Below, piece after piece: positions 11,886 to 24,105 of a stretch of DNA of 64,000 nucleotides. Source of the stretch: Bolinopsis microptera (taxonomy: Eukaryota > Ctenophora > Tentaculata > Lobata > Bolinopsidae); NCBI RefSeq assembly GCF_026151205.1, contig NC_087077.1:18026475-18090474 (forward strand), in the 5' to 3' direction. The notes under the pieces are model-generated. The model was given only the letters and a program-made list of their open reading frames with translations. It was not told where the DNA came from and searched no databases. The translations under genes and the position numbers were made by a program. The number at the start of each line of letters is the position of its first letter. Position 1 is the first letter of the stretch.

Positions 11886-12054
11886 CTCCTGTTGTAAAAT
11901 AAGTATTACACGAAATTTTGAAAGGATTGCAAAAAACCTGGTCATTAATGTCAGTATTATAGAATTTTGCTGAAATATACATATACATTAATGCACATTA
12001 ATGCCCATTTATGCCCATCTATGCCCATTAATGCACATTAATGACCGTTGTATC
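11886..12054. other. foldback loop, right edge
   Basis: AT-rich stretch with about six repeats of a TGCCCAT(T/C)(T/A)A-like word at 11985-12045, then a CCCCCC run before the right arm begins. No gene. Confidence 0.6.
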
Positions 12055-12231
12055 CCCCCCGTAGATGGTCTCCGGATAAGGACTAAGGTTATGGAACTGC
12101 AAACCGGAGAAATATCCGAAGAAATATTAGTTGACGATCTCCGTCCAATAATTTGGCATAATATCCGCTATGGAACTGGGGGTAAAAAGGGGTAAATATA
12201 TAATAACATCAAAAATTTCATGAGTACATCA

Positions 12232-12336
12232 TCCGAGTAGCTTAGCGGCTAGGCGATCGGCTAGCTCTGCGCGAGGTCGGGAGTTCAAACCTGCGTGAAC
12301 ACCGTGTAAACTTTTACCCAGCACAATTTTTTTTTT
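12232..12336 (+). repeat. tRNA-derived SINE-like head with Pol III A and B boxes, right foldback arm
   Basis: A box TAGCTTAGCGG (12238-12248) fits TRGYNNANNNG, and B box GAGTTCAAACC (12281-12291) fits GWTCRANNC. They are 43 bp apart, and a run of ten T (12327-12336) follows as a possible Pol III terminator. A cloverleaf is not intact, so this is a tRNA-derived promoter rather than a tRNA gene. The inverse copy is in the left arm. Confidence 0.68.
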
Positions 12337-13078
12337 CATGATAAATAGGAAATAAACCTTTGAACCTAGCGAGCCAGTAGCTCGAGCAAATAATTCAGAT
12401 AGTAGCAAAAACTTAAGTAGTCCCAGTGCTCAGGTTTGAGGACATTGAAGAATAATCTGAAAATATCGCCGAAATCCACGACTATTTGCCGAAATCCACG
12501 ACAATCCGCAAAAGCACTTGCAAGTTACAAAAAAGCTAGGCTTTGACTAGATAACCGACTCCAGTACTCAAAACTGAAATGGGTCTGGCTAGGTAACTCG
12601 AGCAGCGGTAATTTGACGATGAATTTTAGCAAGCTAGTCAATAAATAGATTTCTCGGAGATTGTAGCAGTTTGCGGCAGTTTCTTAGCACTTTGCTCTGT
12701 GAGAATCAACAAAATTACCGTAGATGGTTTCCGGATAAGGTTATGGAACTGCAAACCGGAGAAATATCCGAAGAAATATTAGTTGACGATCTCCGTCCAA
12801 TAATTTGGCATAATATCCGCTATGGAACTGGGGGTAAGGGGGGGGGGATGATGTCCGCTATAACATCGGGCCCCCATTATACAGTCCTACCTGTAAAGAT
12901 ATGATCTGGGATACTCACTTCATTAGCAGGCACATAAAGATTTCAAACAAATTCTATTGACTTATTGACATTCCTACTATACCTTAACCTAGTAATATTG
13001 TATTTATTATATTCTTTGCAAGAAATTAAAAGATGTAATATCCATGTATATTTTTGTTGTTATTGTATAAATTGTATC

Positions 13079-13500
13079 TAAAGATTTTTCGCTGTCTTAG
13101 GTTTTCTTAAATTTTGTCTCAGGATTTTTCGCTGTCTCAGGTTTTCTTAAATTTTGTCTCAGGATTATTCGCTGTCTCGGGATTTCTTAAATTTTGTCTC
13201 AGGTTTTTTCGCGCGTCTCAGGATTCTTAAATTTTGTCTTAGGTTTTTTCGCTGTCTCGGGATTTCTTAAATTTTGTCTCAGGATTTTTCGCTGTCTCAG
13301 GATTTCTTAAATTTTGTCTTAGGATTTTTCGCTGTCTTGGGTTTCCTTAAATTTTGTCTCAGGATTTTCCGCTGTCTTAGGTTTCCTTAAATTTTGTCTT
13401 AAGAATTTTCGCTGTCTTAGCTTATTTTGACATCTCAGGTTCGCTTAAATTTTGTCTCAGCTTTTTTTGCTGTCTTAGCTTTTCTTAAGCAGTTTGTCTT
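13079..13500. repeat. about 40-bp tandem array in right foldback arm
   Basis: About ten units built on TTCGCTGTCTCAGG and TTAAATTTTGTCTCAGG, inverse to the left-arm array at 6958-7335. It extends almost to the element end. Confidence 0.93.
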
Positions 13501-13548
13501 AGGAATTTTTGCAAATCCAATCCTAAGATCCGAGGCTGGGGGAGGCCT

Positions 13549-13554
13549 TTATGA
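13549..13554. other. target-site duplication TTATGA, right copy
   Basis: Second copy of the hexamer at 6901-6906, immediately after the inverted-repeat end. The LINE frame resumes here. Confidence 0.9.
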
Positions 13555-16102
13555 TACTGACAAACATTGTCAAAATTTGATTGAAACTATGACTAAATAC
13601 GGTTTCTTTCAGCTAGTCTCACGTCCCACACGTATCACTGATCACAGTGCCACTCTTATAGATCATGTTTACAGCAATAACGTACAACACACACACAGCT
13701 GCAATGTTCTTACTGTTGACCTGTCTGATCATCTAGCCACTCTTGTTACTATCTCACTTGGGCAATACAGCCACATTGCAGGGAGTAGAAACAAACGACA
13801 CAGAGTCGACCATGGAATGAATATTGAAAAACGTATGTTTAACGAGTCGAACAACCTTAAATTTATAGAATTAATTGGATCCGAAATGTGGGAGGAAGTC
13901 ACACGTGAAAATTGTGCTGATGAACAATATAACAAATTTATTGAAATATACGGTCAGCATTATGATGAGGCATACCCAGTGAAAACCAATCATGTGCGCC
14001 GCAAATTTGAAAGGCAGGACCCCAAACCTTTTATGCTACCCTGGCTTGAAATTGCCTGTGCTCGTAAAAACAAATTATTCCATGCCAAAATAGTGGACCC
14101 AACGGAGGAAAACTACAAGGCTTACAAAAAGCATAAGGCATTCTGCGACAAGCACGTCAATAAGGCAAAAGACAAATACTACAAAACACAATTTGATAAG
14201 TATAAAGATTGTTCAAAGAAACAATGGCAGCTGATCAACACTCTACTTGGCAGAAGATCTAAATCTCATAACAAAATTAAACTCCAAAACGCCGACGGAA
14301 ATATCATAAATAGTGACAGTGATGTAGCTGAGCACTTTAACTCTTACTTCTCCAACATTGCCACAAAAATCAAAGATGCGATCAGCGCGCGTACTGTATT
14401 CGATCCAGGGGGTTTTAAACATTACCTTAGCAGCCCAGCTTCGCAGTCTATGTTCGTAAGACCAACTACCGAAAGTGAAGTTGAACAAATTATTAGCAAG
14501 CTTAAGAATAAATCCACTCAAGACACTAAAATTGAACCCCTAAAAATTGTAAAAGACTGCCCCTCCTTCTGTAAAGTCTTGTCCATAATCATTAACACAT
14601 CATTTAGTCAAGGTATCTTCCCATCATCTCTCAAAATAGCTAAAGTTATACCAATTCACAAAGGAGGCAGCAAATCCGACGCCACTAACTATCGACCCAT
14701 ATCTTTGCTGTGCACCTTTTCCAAATTGTATGAAAAACTTATGCATAATAGAGTAATGGACTTCCTTGACAAGAAAGGCTCGCTCTTTGAAGGGCAATAT
14801 GGCTTCCGGCCAGGCCGATCCTGTGAGCATGCTCTTTTGGATGCTCAACACACGATTCTGAATTCCCTTGCCAAAAAGGAAGTTGCTCTATTACTCCAAG
14901 TCGACTTTAGTAAAGCTTTTGACGTTTTGTCTCATGATGTATTGATTGACAAACTCCAGCACTATGGAATCCGTGGGCAAGCTTTGCAATGGTTTCAATC
15001 CTACCTGAGCACACGTCAGCAATACGTATGTTTGAATGGTATTAAATCAGCTCTTAAACCTATTACATACGGAGTTCCACAGGGCAGTATTATGGGACCT
15101 TTGTTATTCCTAATCTACATCAATGATATGCCAAATATCAACAGTATGATAAAGTTTATACTCTACGCTGATGATGCGAACATCATAATAAAAGGCAAAA
15201 ATGCAAACGATGTTATACAAAAATTCAACCAATTCTCCCACGAGTTTGTACGCTGGGTTGACTGTAATGGACTTGCACTTAATCTAAAAAAGACCTGCTA
15301 TATGCTTTTCGGTGTTAGAAATACTGATAATACTCCAAATATTCATATTGCAGACACACAATTAGAACGTAAAAGGGAAGCACGGTTCCTTGGCGTTATA
15401 ATGGATGATAAACTAACATGGTCTAAGCATATAGCAGCTGTTAGATCAAAAATGATGCGGTATGTAGGAATTATGTATAAAATAAAACGTTACCTATCGA
15501 TTCAAATAAGGCTACAGATATATCAAAGTTTTGTTCAATCGCATTTAAACTTCTGTTCAATTGTATGGGGGTTTGCAGCAAAAAATCACATTGAATCACT
15601 CTTCTCACGACAAAAACAGGGTATCAGGGCAGTAATGCCAGGTCACATTAATTACTTTTACAAAGACGGTCGACTGCCAGAACACACAAAACAATTTTTC
15701 AATAACAATGGTATACTCACGGTGCACAGTGTTATTGTAAAAAACACACTAATTCTCATGCACCGAATCAAACATTTCCGCAGCTCAGTCCCTCAACAAA
15801 TCTGTATGACTATCCCAGAAAATGCACCCACTGCAAACTCAGATCACGTGACTGCAGCATCCTGGTTAGCCGAGTACAACACCACACATTTCAGATCTTC
15901 GATGTTCTTCAAAGGACCTTTACTCTCAATTTATGCTGTAAATGCAAATGTAAGCACCCTACCCACACTTTTTTCCATAAACCTTTTTAAATCGGCTACA
16001 AAACGCATGCTCTTGAACCTGCAGAGTGAAAATGATGATGACACGTGGCCCAGTTTCTTATTACATAATATTCCAGGTCTAAGAAGGTCACAACGTGTTT
16101 GA
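13555..16102 (+). CDS. LINE polyprotein, C-terminal part: end of endonuclease and reverse transcriptase
   Basis: This continues the endonuclease broken at 6906: the metal-site region with SATLIDHVY and SDHLATL follows at once. A basic, lysine-rich linker leads to a reverse transcriptase with DFSKAFD (14903-14923), PQGSIMGP (15077-15100) and the catalytic YADD (15164-15175), then the thumb motif FLGVIMDDKLTW. The two catalytic aspartates of YADD and the first aspartate of DFSKAFD are present. No internal stop is found down to TGA at 16100-16102. The open frame itself extends upstream to 13427, but those 42 codons are foldback sequence. After the insertion this half has lost its own start, so the element should be unable to make a full enzyme. 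Confidence 0.93.
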
Positions 16103-16715
16103 AAGTTACTGGACACAACGGTCATTATATCAGTTTAGTGAATTAGTTAATTAGTTAATTAGTAAATCAGTTATTAGTCATATGGTTATTATTAAGTACT
16201 ATATATTATATGATATTACAAAAATAAACTATGAATATATATTTGCACACAAAAAAACCAGAACAAACTGATCACAGACTAGCAGCAACTAATATTAATG
16301 GATTAGCCACACATCCTAAATTCCAGGTCCATATTTACACTGCCACATTCCCCACTATCACTATTTTCCTATCAGCACAAACCGTAATTAATTGATTTCA
16401 ACAATCACAAACACTACATATCCAACTAATGGCATAACATAGCAATATCTACGATATCCTAAATCAGTCCCTAACAAACTTAGCGCGAGTCTGAAAGGCT
16501 GTTGGAAGCACAGAGTGCTCCATATTTTGTTTTTATCAATAAACCTTTTTTTTTCATTTTCTTTTTTTTAATAAATTTATTAACTGCGTGCAAATTTGTG
16601 TTTCAGATTTGATCTATTTATGATATATATTTATGATTATGTAATAAAGTTATTAATATTATATTCGTAAACATTGGCTGGCTTACAAACCAGTCCCCAA
16701 ACAAACAACAAAAAA
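16103..16715 (+). other. LINE 3' untranslated region
   Basis: AT-rich with tandem TTAGTTAATTAG near 16140. AATAAA words occur at 16222, 16539 and 16570. The last bases are A/C-rich and abut the 14-bp array. Confidence 0.7.
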
Positions 16716-17066
16716 CACCACTAGTTCTACACCACTAGTTCTACACCACTAGTTCTACACCACTAGTTCTACACCACTAGTTCTACACCACTAGTTCTAC
16801 ACCACTAGTTCTACACCACTAGTTCTACACCACTAGTTCTACACCACTAGTTCTACACCACTAGTTCTACACCACTAGTTCTACACCACTAGTTCTACAC
16901 CACTAGTTCTACACCACTAGTTCTACACCACTAGTTCTACACCACTAGTTCTACACCACTAGTTCTACACCACTAGTTCTACACCACTAGTTCTACAGTC
17001 TACACCACTAGTTCTACAGTCTACACCACTAGTTCTACAGTCTACACCACTAGTTCTACACCACTA
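16716..17066. repeat. 14-bp minisatellite, right block, about 25 copies
   Basis: Same unit as 5264-5586. Near the right edge (16990-17050) three units carry an added CAGTCTA, giving a 22-bp variant, and the array then decays into unique sequence. Confidence 0.97.
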
Positions 17067-20000
17067 CTCGGTTCATGTATTATATTTAGCCTGGTACAGC
17101 GCACGGAGAGCCACTCTAACAGGACTCCTTACTGATTCAGCAGCTGGGAATTTGTAATGTCTCTGTCATCGGTTCTTTTAATTGTTTGGATCATCTGGAA
17201 GACAATGCACCTGCCTCTCCAGTCTCATTATACAGTTGTTTTTTTCGAAAATTGTATTTATCGTTTCAAGATATCATTCACAAGTTGTCCTGATCAAGAG
17301 CAGCTAGTCCCTCTGCTGTTTTTTTGTGGACTCTGATAGTGTAGATCTAAAGATGTTCTGATAGTTTCTTCAATTATTGCTGTTATCTGTGACTGAGTAA
17401 TAGAGTCTTCGACCTTAACAAATAATAACCAAGCAGCAATATCATCATTTAGGTTTAGTGTCTCGACCAATAATATAATGATACTAAATCGTCTTACCTT
17501 CATATCCATTAAGAGTATAATTACTAGTATATTAATTAATTAAATAAACTAGGAACCAGGAGTGAAGTGTTAGATAAGAGCAAGTCAGACTACTCACTTA
17601 GTCAAATCTGCCACTGTTTTTTAATAATTTTGTCGTAATTTGCTTCTGCAACCACTAAGCCTATTAGACTGTCGTTTAGTCAGCACTCAGCAATTATCCT
17701 GAAGTATATTTGTACAATGTACATGTGCTATTCCAGCATTTCCGTCCTATAGTAAAACATGTAGCTTCGCCCTTTTCTGCAATGTATGTTTTGTAATGTA
17801 TGCTTTGTAATGTATGTTTTATAATGTATGTTTTGTAATGTATGTTTTGTTATGTATTTTTGTTATGTATGTTTTGTTATGTATGTTTTGAGTTAATTTC
17901 AGTGTTCCGTGTACCTTGATACGTCTGTTGTGAACCAATGTTGCCACAATTACTACCTTTGTGTGAGTTTTAAATTCAGTGAGCGTCATTTATTTAAGTC
18001 GTTAATTCCGACATTATTTGATATTTTAACTAATCCTGTCCTGAATATTGTGCATAGCGAATATCTGAATTATCTAACCACATTTGCAATATGTTATCAG
18101 CAGGTCTGAAGACTTAAGAAATTCATAAATTCTAGAAAATTTATAAATTTGCTAGAATTTATAAATTTGTCAGGCAAATTACGTATAATATGTACATAAC
18201 CAATAATAATGATATTCCTCACTTCTTTTGTTACTCTCGAATAAAAGCCAGAGATAAGGGTTTAGTGCTACATATCAACATGCAGTAATAGTTATACAAC
18301 GTAATATTGATTACAGACTAGAGCTTATCTACATTACCGTGTACGTACACACGCGTAGATTGTAATTTACTGTTTAGTACAGTTTATTGAACAGAACTGT
18401 AGCAACCGCTGCGGTAATACACTGCGGTCTACTTCGCGGTTACGTGGTACATTACACTACATAATACAGGCCTGTCGTGACGTAACTAATAAGCTAATTG
18501 GTAAATGGTGCTGAACAAGTCTGGTGTGACGTTGCTATTAGTAATTAGCTAATTGGTAAACAGTGCTGTACAGTGTACACACAAAAAGCACGTGTTGGAC
18601 TCTGTCTATGATAAGTGGTGAGTTGACTGTACACATGTGTGTGTGTAATAGAAATGGGTCATGTATAATTTCAGTAGTTTGAGGGATCACCATAATATTG
18701 GGTTCCTGGGATCAGTGGTACAAGTCAGAAGGAGATCTGGGGACTGGGTAGTGGGGAGTTGGGAGTGAGGATGTGCCAGCTCCAAAAGCTCAGCATAATT
18801 GTGCGTCAAAATTTCCGACTTTAGCGTTATCCTGCTTCTATTGCCATTTTTACTGCTTTTATCTGTCGAGAACGCGATTATAACTCACCGTTCCACTATG
18901 TCATACTCCAATGAAAAAGTTGATATTTTAATGTCAAATACCTGCAGCGATCTATTAACTTTTACTATTATCTAACTATTATCTCATTCTATACCCGGTT
19001 AAAGACACCATTTAAAAATTCTATATTAAATAACTTAGTGAAAAAGTAGACTACTTAACATGACTACGTCACTTGTAGTTATTCGTCATTGTTCAAAACA
19101 TTAAACAGTAAACAAATGTACAAAATAAAGACATAATAGCATAAGAAGTATTTAGTAACGCATAATATTTTCCATGTGATTGAAATTTCTCGCAGAGCTC
19201 ATTTTATTTAAGTATTAATGAACTTCAAAGTTTTGTTGTGAGGACAGGAAGTTGAAGAAATGCCAGTTATCGTATTATTATAACGGTCTCCCCAATTCTA
19301 GTGAGAGTGTTCACAACCACTCAGCTGAATACCATTCATATCTGATATGAGGTGATGATGGGTTGATAATTCAATAACAGTTATTTGACCGGCTGTGACT
19401 GAGCACCTTGAATTACATAACAATATAACCGTAGTGTCACACTGCAGATTCATACTCCTCCAATACTCCTCCAATACTCCTCCGATACTCCTTACACTTC
19501 TCCAACATACTCCCTAGTACCCATACCCCTCGTACAACCTTTTCTTCCTGAACTAAATTAATTACAAGTTAATCAGTCCACTGTGAAGGTCCCAGGTAGT
19601 CCTGACCCGTTTTTATTCGCCACACTCCAATGCTCGGTTATTTAGTTATATTTAGCCCACTGTTTGCAGCCACCCGGTTAAATTCGTCTCCTGATTTGGG
19701 AAAATGAAATCTAGAAGGATGAGGTCCCTGTGAATATGACTGGTGGTCTTATCTTGGGCTCTCTGATCGATGAGGGTTATCAATTTTGTCCTTTGTAACT
19801 TCTGACATCCTGATATCTCTTATCGATAGACAATCCAGAGCTAAAACTTCAAAGGCACAGCCGAAACGTATAAATTCTTAGATCCAAATCTGCTTAGAAC
19901 CTAATTCTCGAACCATAATCCTAGAGGGAGAGAGAGAGAGAGCTTGGTAACCTAACCCAGCATTTATTCTGTGTTCCCACTCTGGTGCTCATTATCCTAC

Positions 20001-20133
20001 TGGAGAAGGTGAAAATTCCTAACCATTGACGTCACTAATGGCTGGGTCCTACGTCAGGTGACTTTGCAAAGTATTGTGTTCTCTATCTAGCATTTAATTA
20101 GCACTGAGCCAACTCTGACTCTCCCCTCCACAG
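17067..20133. other. non-coding sequence with a short TGTATGTTTTG tandem run
   Basis: At about 17780-17890 an imperfect 13-14-bp repeat of AATGTATGTTTTG is seen. At 18110-18175 AAATTTATAAATT words form an inverted run. At 19440-19490 there are four TACTCCTCC(A/G)A units. No gene supported. Confidence 0.5.
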
Positions 20134-20178
20134 GGCACCACGTCAGTGAAGCAGCGGGGAATCATTTCACCGGGCTGG
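20134..20178 (+). CDS. weak candidate exon, 45 bases
   Basis: A strong acceptor (CTCTCCCCTCCACAG) ends at 20133. Two frames stay open across the block, and the donor GTGTAC at 20179 is poor. One frame would begin with one base completing a phase-2 codon and end in phase 2, compatible with the candidate first exons. Evidence is limited to the acceptor and open frames. Confidence 0.22.
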
Positions 20179-21269
20179 GTGTACAATATAGTAGTAGCTC
20201 CTAAATCTACCAAATTTATTAATATTATGAACGCGTAGCAAAAAGTTGTGTAAAAATAGATTTTGAGATAGTCTTCAATTAGAACTAGAGCTGGTGTGGG
20301 GGTAGCACGTGTAATGTGTATTAATTATTTGGGTTAACATCTGTATGCCTGTTAACGTGACTTATAGCTACAAGAAGAGCAGCTACAAAAAGAGAACCAA
20401 CTAGCTTCGTTTTGAGCATTTCTAGGCGATTTTGCATTTTGGGAAATAAATGAGAAAAATTGGCGTGGCCTTCCCCCGTCAGTGGTTGTCGCTCAGAGAC
20501 CACAACCCTTCAAGAGCTCAGGGTGAACCCCCTCTTCCGTAAACGAACAACTAAAGAGCGAAAATATCCGAAAAAACTGAAATCATAATGATATTTTGAA
20601 AATCGTGATAATCACAACGAGGCCCCAAAAAACCGGCTCTTAAGAGAGAGAGAGAAACAGAGCCGCTCACCATCTGCTCGCCTTCTGCACCTCAATCTAG
20701 ATCCATTACAAAATTAAGCTCACTAGTTTTCTCTCCGGAGGGCGTGATTGCATGTTTCAAAATGATAGAAATATAAGCGACTAGATCGTGACCCGGTGGT
20801 TGGTTGACCACCTACGCGGGTGGTGGTGGTGATGAGAAAATAATTTCGTGATTACTGAGTTAGTGAGGGCAGAACTTTAGGAGGTAGTATTATGTTGGGC
20901 AGCTGAGAGACGTGGTGAGGCCTCAGTGCGTGCCGGGTGTTGACCGGGTATACAACTATAAAATGGGTAATTGAACGGTAGGAACGTTATGGTAGGGCAC
21001 CCTTGTTTTGACGGGGGTCACGTGATTGCTTTGTGTTGTACCACGTGATTTGTTTCTATCAATCAGTGAGGCTTGTACACTTGTAGCGTAATTGTTGCAG
21101 AATTATTGTCTACTCTATTGTTAAGAATTGAAGCAAGATGCTTGAAGAAAAGGCTGAGTTATTCTGACGTACTTGCTATTCATCATCTAGTGTCTTGTTA
21201 ACCAGGGTAGTGCCTAATTTGTGGGTACTGGAATTATATTTGCAGTTCAGAAACTTTGATTTGTTACAA

Positions 21270-21295
21270 ATGAAGTGTTCAGGAAGTACATTTAC
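21270..21295 (+). CDS. weak candidate first exon, 8 codons, phase 2 donor
   Basis: ATG at 21270 opens MKCSGSTF and then two bases before a consensus donor GTAAGT at 21296. The phase is the same as for six stronger candidates downstream. No close in-frame stop is found upstream, and the coding part is too short to judge composition, so it could be chance. Confidence 0.3.
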
Positions 21296-21450
21296 GTAAG
21301 TATAATGTACCGGATCAGCTCTAGTGAGCTCTTTTCAGTCGGACTGGATTTCAATTGTCTATCCGGAACTTTTTTAGCTTTCTTTCTTAGTACTTTAGTA
21401 CTGGATTGCACTTTCCCAGTAAAAAATTTCATATGAACATGTTGTAGATC

Positions 21451-21754
21451 TTTCTACCCTCCCTTTCTGCCTCTCTTTCTCCTTTTCTTTCTCTCTCTTT
21501 CTCCCTCTCCCTCCCTTTATCCCCTCTCTTTTTCCCTCTTTCTCTCTCTTTCTCCATTCGTCCCTCTATTTCTCCCCTGCCTTCTCCCTCTCTTTCTTCC
21601 CTCTCTTTCTTCCTCTATCTCTTCTTCCCTCTCTTTCTTCCCTCTATTTCTCCCTCTCCCTCCCGTTCTTCCCTCTCTTTCTTCCCTCTATTTCTCTACC
21701 TCTCTCCACTATATTTCTCTCTCCCCTCCCTTTCTCCCCTCCTTTTCTTCCAGC
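21451..21754. repeat. polypyrimidine (CTTT/CCCT) tract
   Basis: About 300 bases of nearly pure C/T with imperfect TCCCTCTCTTTCT units. The open frame on the minus strand over it is repeat-derived. Confidence 0.93.
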
Positions 21755-24105
21755 TACTAAATAGTCGGATTTAGACCACTTGCACACACTTCCCAACTCC
21801 TCATCAGCTACGTAGACTAAAGTCACCTCCTGAGAAATACCTCTCTGACGTATCCAGTACTGTAGGCTACTATTTGTAAAGTGCACATTATAATATGACT
21901 TTGCTACTAGACTTCAGATTTTGATGAACCGCATTGCATCTGGCCTTTGACGTCATTTTCGAGTCTTATGATTTGTGTAGAGCGTAGATGAAGGAGGGGT
22001 TATCTTTATAGTAGTTCGTCACTCAGACAGTACGGAAGTAATTGGGCCTCTGTATTTCAAATTCTATTCTAAAACCCAGAAACAAAAGGGCCTTAAACAA
22101 AAATATTTTTTGAGAATCGAATTGTTTACCAATGTCCACTGAAAAGTTGGGTGAGGCTGTGATGATATCATTAACGCAGAAAATATAGCTGTTTTGCTAG
22201 GAGCTAGGAATGGTGACTGAAAAAAAATGAAAGCATGTAGTGACAAGGTGGATCTAGGGTTGGGTAGCTACGTCATTATAACTACTTAATCTTTGTGCCT
22301 GACCACGTGTTATAAGAACTGGATATGATCTTGGCGCCACATGCGCGACCCAGTTCCCCTCCCAGATTTGATACTACTCAAATATACAGCAAATTGAAAT
22401 AGGAGCGCAGAGTTTACTATGGCATTTTCTGGTATTTTCAGGTCCTTTCTGTTGGTACCGGTCTGGTGTATTTGTACGGGCTTCTGAGGGATTTTAGTTC
22501 TGTCATTAATCATAAGTTGATCTTGTGTTCAGTCGTATCTTCGCACAGGAGCTTTTAAACGGTCAATAGACTTTGTTCAATCCCAGTGAAAAGGAGAGGT
22601 TGCGAGTCATTTCTCCATATTTTAATTAGAATTGGGGGTATTATCACTTAAATCTTTCACTCTAAACTTTTAAATGTTTTATATTCCTTGGTCTTTGTGT
22701 TGTTGTAATCTGAGATTGACGGTTCTTGATTCCAATTTGGTGTAAAAAAAGAAATTTTTTCCGCTGATGTTGTTGTTCCAAATAATTTAATCAGATTCTC
22801 AACATAAATCTGTCTAGAATAAAGATTAAAATTTCCCTCTTAAATTGGTCGCTCTCTAGTCTGCTAAAATCTCAACTTATTGTTAAAGGGAGAGAGGCTT
22901 GCCCTGGACTGTTCAGTGTAGAGTGTAGTTACTAAGTTATTAATGATAATTGCGATACGAGGCCGAAGTGGTTATTGTGCAATTAATCTTGGGATTTTTC
23001 TTTAAATAGAATTTGATTATCAATTTAATGTCATTTGGGTCAATGGCCCCCATTAACTTGGATCGGTGCATAAGTGAGTTCCCACTTTCCACTAATTTGA
23101 TTAATCTCAACCTTATACAATAAAACCATATTGGCTGATACAAATGTGATTTAATTAGTTAACGTGATAACTAGGGAAAGTGAATTTATGCCAGCTTTTT
23201 TTCTTTTTTTAAATTTCTTTTTTAAATTTTTGACTACTCGCCACTTAGGTCCAGGATCGTTATAATATACAACGCTAGACTTCTAGGCAAAGTGTTTGGT
23301 TGTGGGACACACTCAACTAAGTAAGGTTGAGAGACCACAAATCTCCCTAAAGAGATATCAACAGAGTGCGAGCCACTGCCTGACTAACCTGAGAATAGAG
23401 TTTGCCCGACTCTATGAGATAAAAGTAAGGGTGAAGACAAAAGTAAAGTCATAATAAAACTTCAACGCAAAAGAAATAGTAGATGGATTAATGTAGTGGA
23501 ACACCAATCAGAATTTGGATGTGTTATTGTAATGAATTTATAAAGTGTTATCTTATATTGATGCCTTTTCGCTGAGATGATAATTGGTTTTTACCTTTCG
23601 CACGAAACTATATACTAAAATTAGACTTAGATATTATAACTATCCATTAGGTTAATGGACTAACCACTCCGCTTATTATAGCTTATCCTTTTAATGAACG
23701 ATTGAATAAGCGATATATATAATATTTACTATTTGGCTTGTATTCAAGTGATCGCTCTCTTCACAATAATTTGAATAGTTTGAATATCCTCATATCCGGT
23801 CCTAAACCCTCGTTTCTTCCCCATACCGAGATGAGATGCTCTGAAAGCTGCACGGTCATCTCATTGTCAGTTTTAACTAATAATGTCAAGTAATTAACCT
23901 TAATTGTTGTTATTTTGTTCTTAATTTGTCCTTGCGGTCGAACCGTTTCGTTGATAGTTTGATATTCTATAATACAATCTATATAAGTATATAGCAATTA
24001 TCGCTTACTTATCATGAACATTGCCTATTTTTTAAAACTATTTCTGTATTATACTGGTAGCAGCTGTTGTTATCAACTGTTACAGAACTCATATCTTGTA
24101 AATGT
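21755..24105. other. non-coding sequence, no supported gene
   Basis: Scattered short frames without splice or domain support. Nothing else recognised. Confidence 0.4.

Larger units (their letters stand above)
6907..13548. mobile_element. 6.64-kb foldback-type element with about 1.5-kb terminal inverted repeats
   Basis: The left end AGGCCTCCCCCAGCCTCGG is matched in inverse orientation at 13530-13548. Inverted similarity continues for about 1.5 kb inward (roughly 6907-8397 against 12055-13548). The outer part of each arm is a tandem array of about 40-bp units, as in Drosophila FB elements; inner parts carry a tRNA-like promoter and a shared short inverted-repeat family. The central loop (about 8.4-12.05 kb) has a decayed LINE tail and a long TCC/GGA tract. 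No transposase is seen, so the element is probably non-autonomous. The 6-bp target duplication shows it moved here as a unit. The superfamily is not assigned. Confidence 0.88.
5587..16715 (+). mobile_element. CR1/jockey-type non-LTR retrotransposon, interrupted by a foldback element
   Basis: Boundaries are set by the 14-bp minisatellite on both sides. The element has a 208-bp 5' leader, one long coding region split at 6906/13555 by the nested element, and a 613-bp 3' region ending in an A-rich stretch (CAAACAACAAAAAAC) against the array. Without the 6,642-bp insert and one 6-bp duplication it is about 4.48 kb with one reading frame of about 1,219 codons. The domain order is zinc fingers, AP-endonuclease-like domain, reverse transcriptase. 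This is the layout of CR1-like elements; exact clade placement needs a reverse transcriptase tree. A target duplication for the LINE itself cannot be read because it sits in a tandem array. Confidence 0.9.

Noticed and set aside
9181-11973. Long Ser/Pro/Leu- or Glu-rich open frames on both strands
   Set aside because: They are translations of the TCC/GGA simple repeat, open in all frames because the repeat has few stop words.
12232-12300. Functional tRNA gene
   Set aside because: A and B boxes are present but the acceptor and anticodon stems do not pair convincingly, and the block lies in a transposon arm in two inverse copies.
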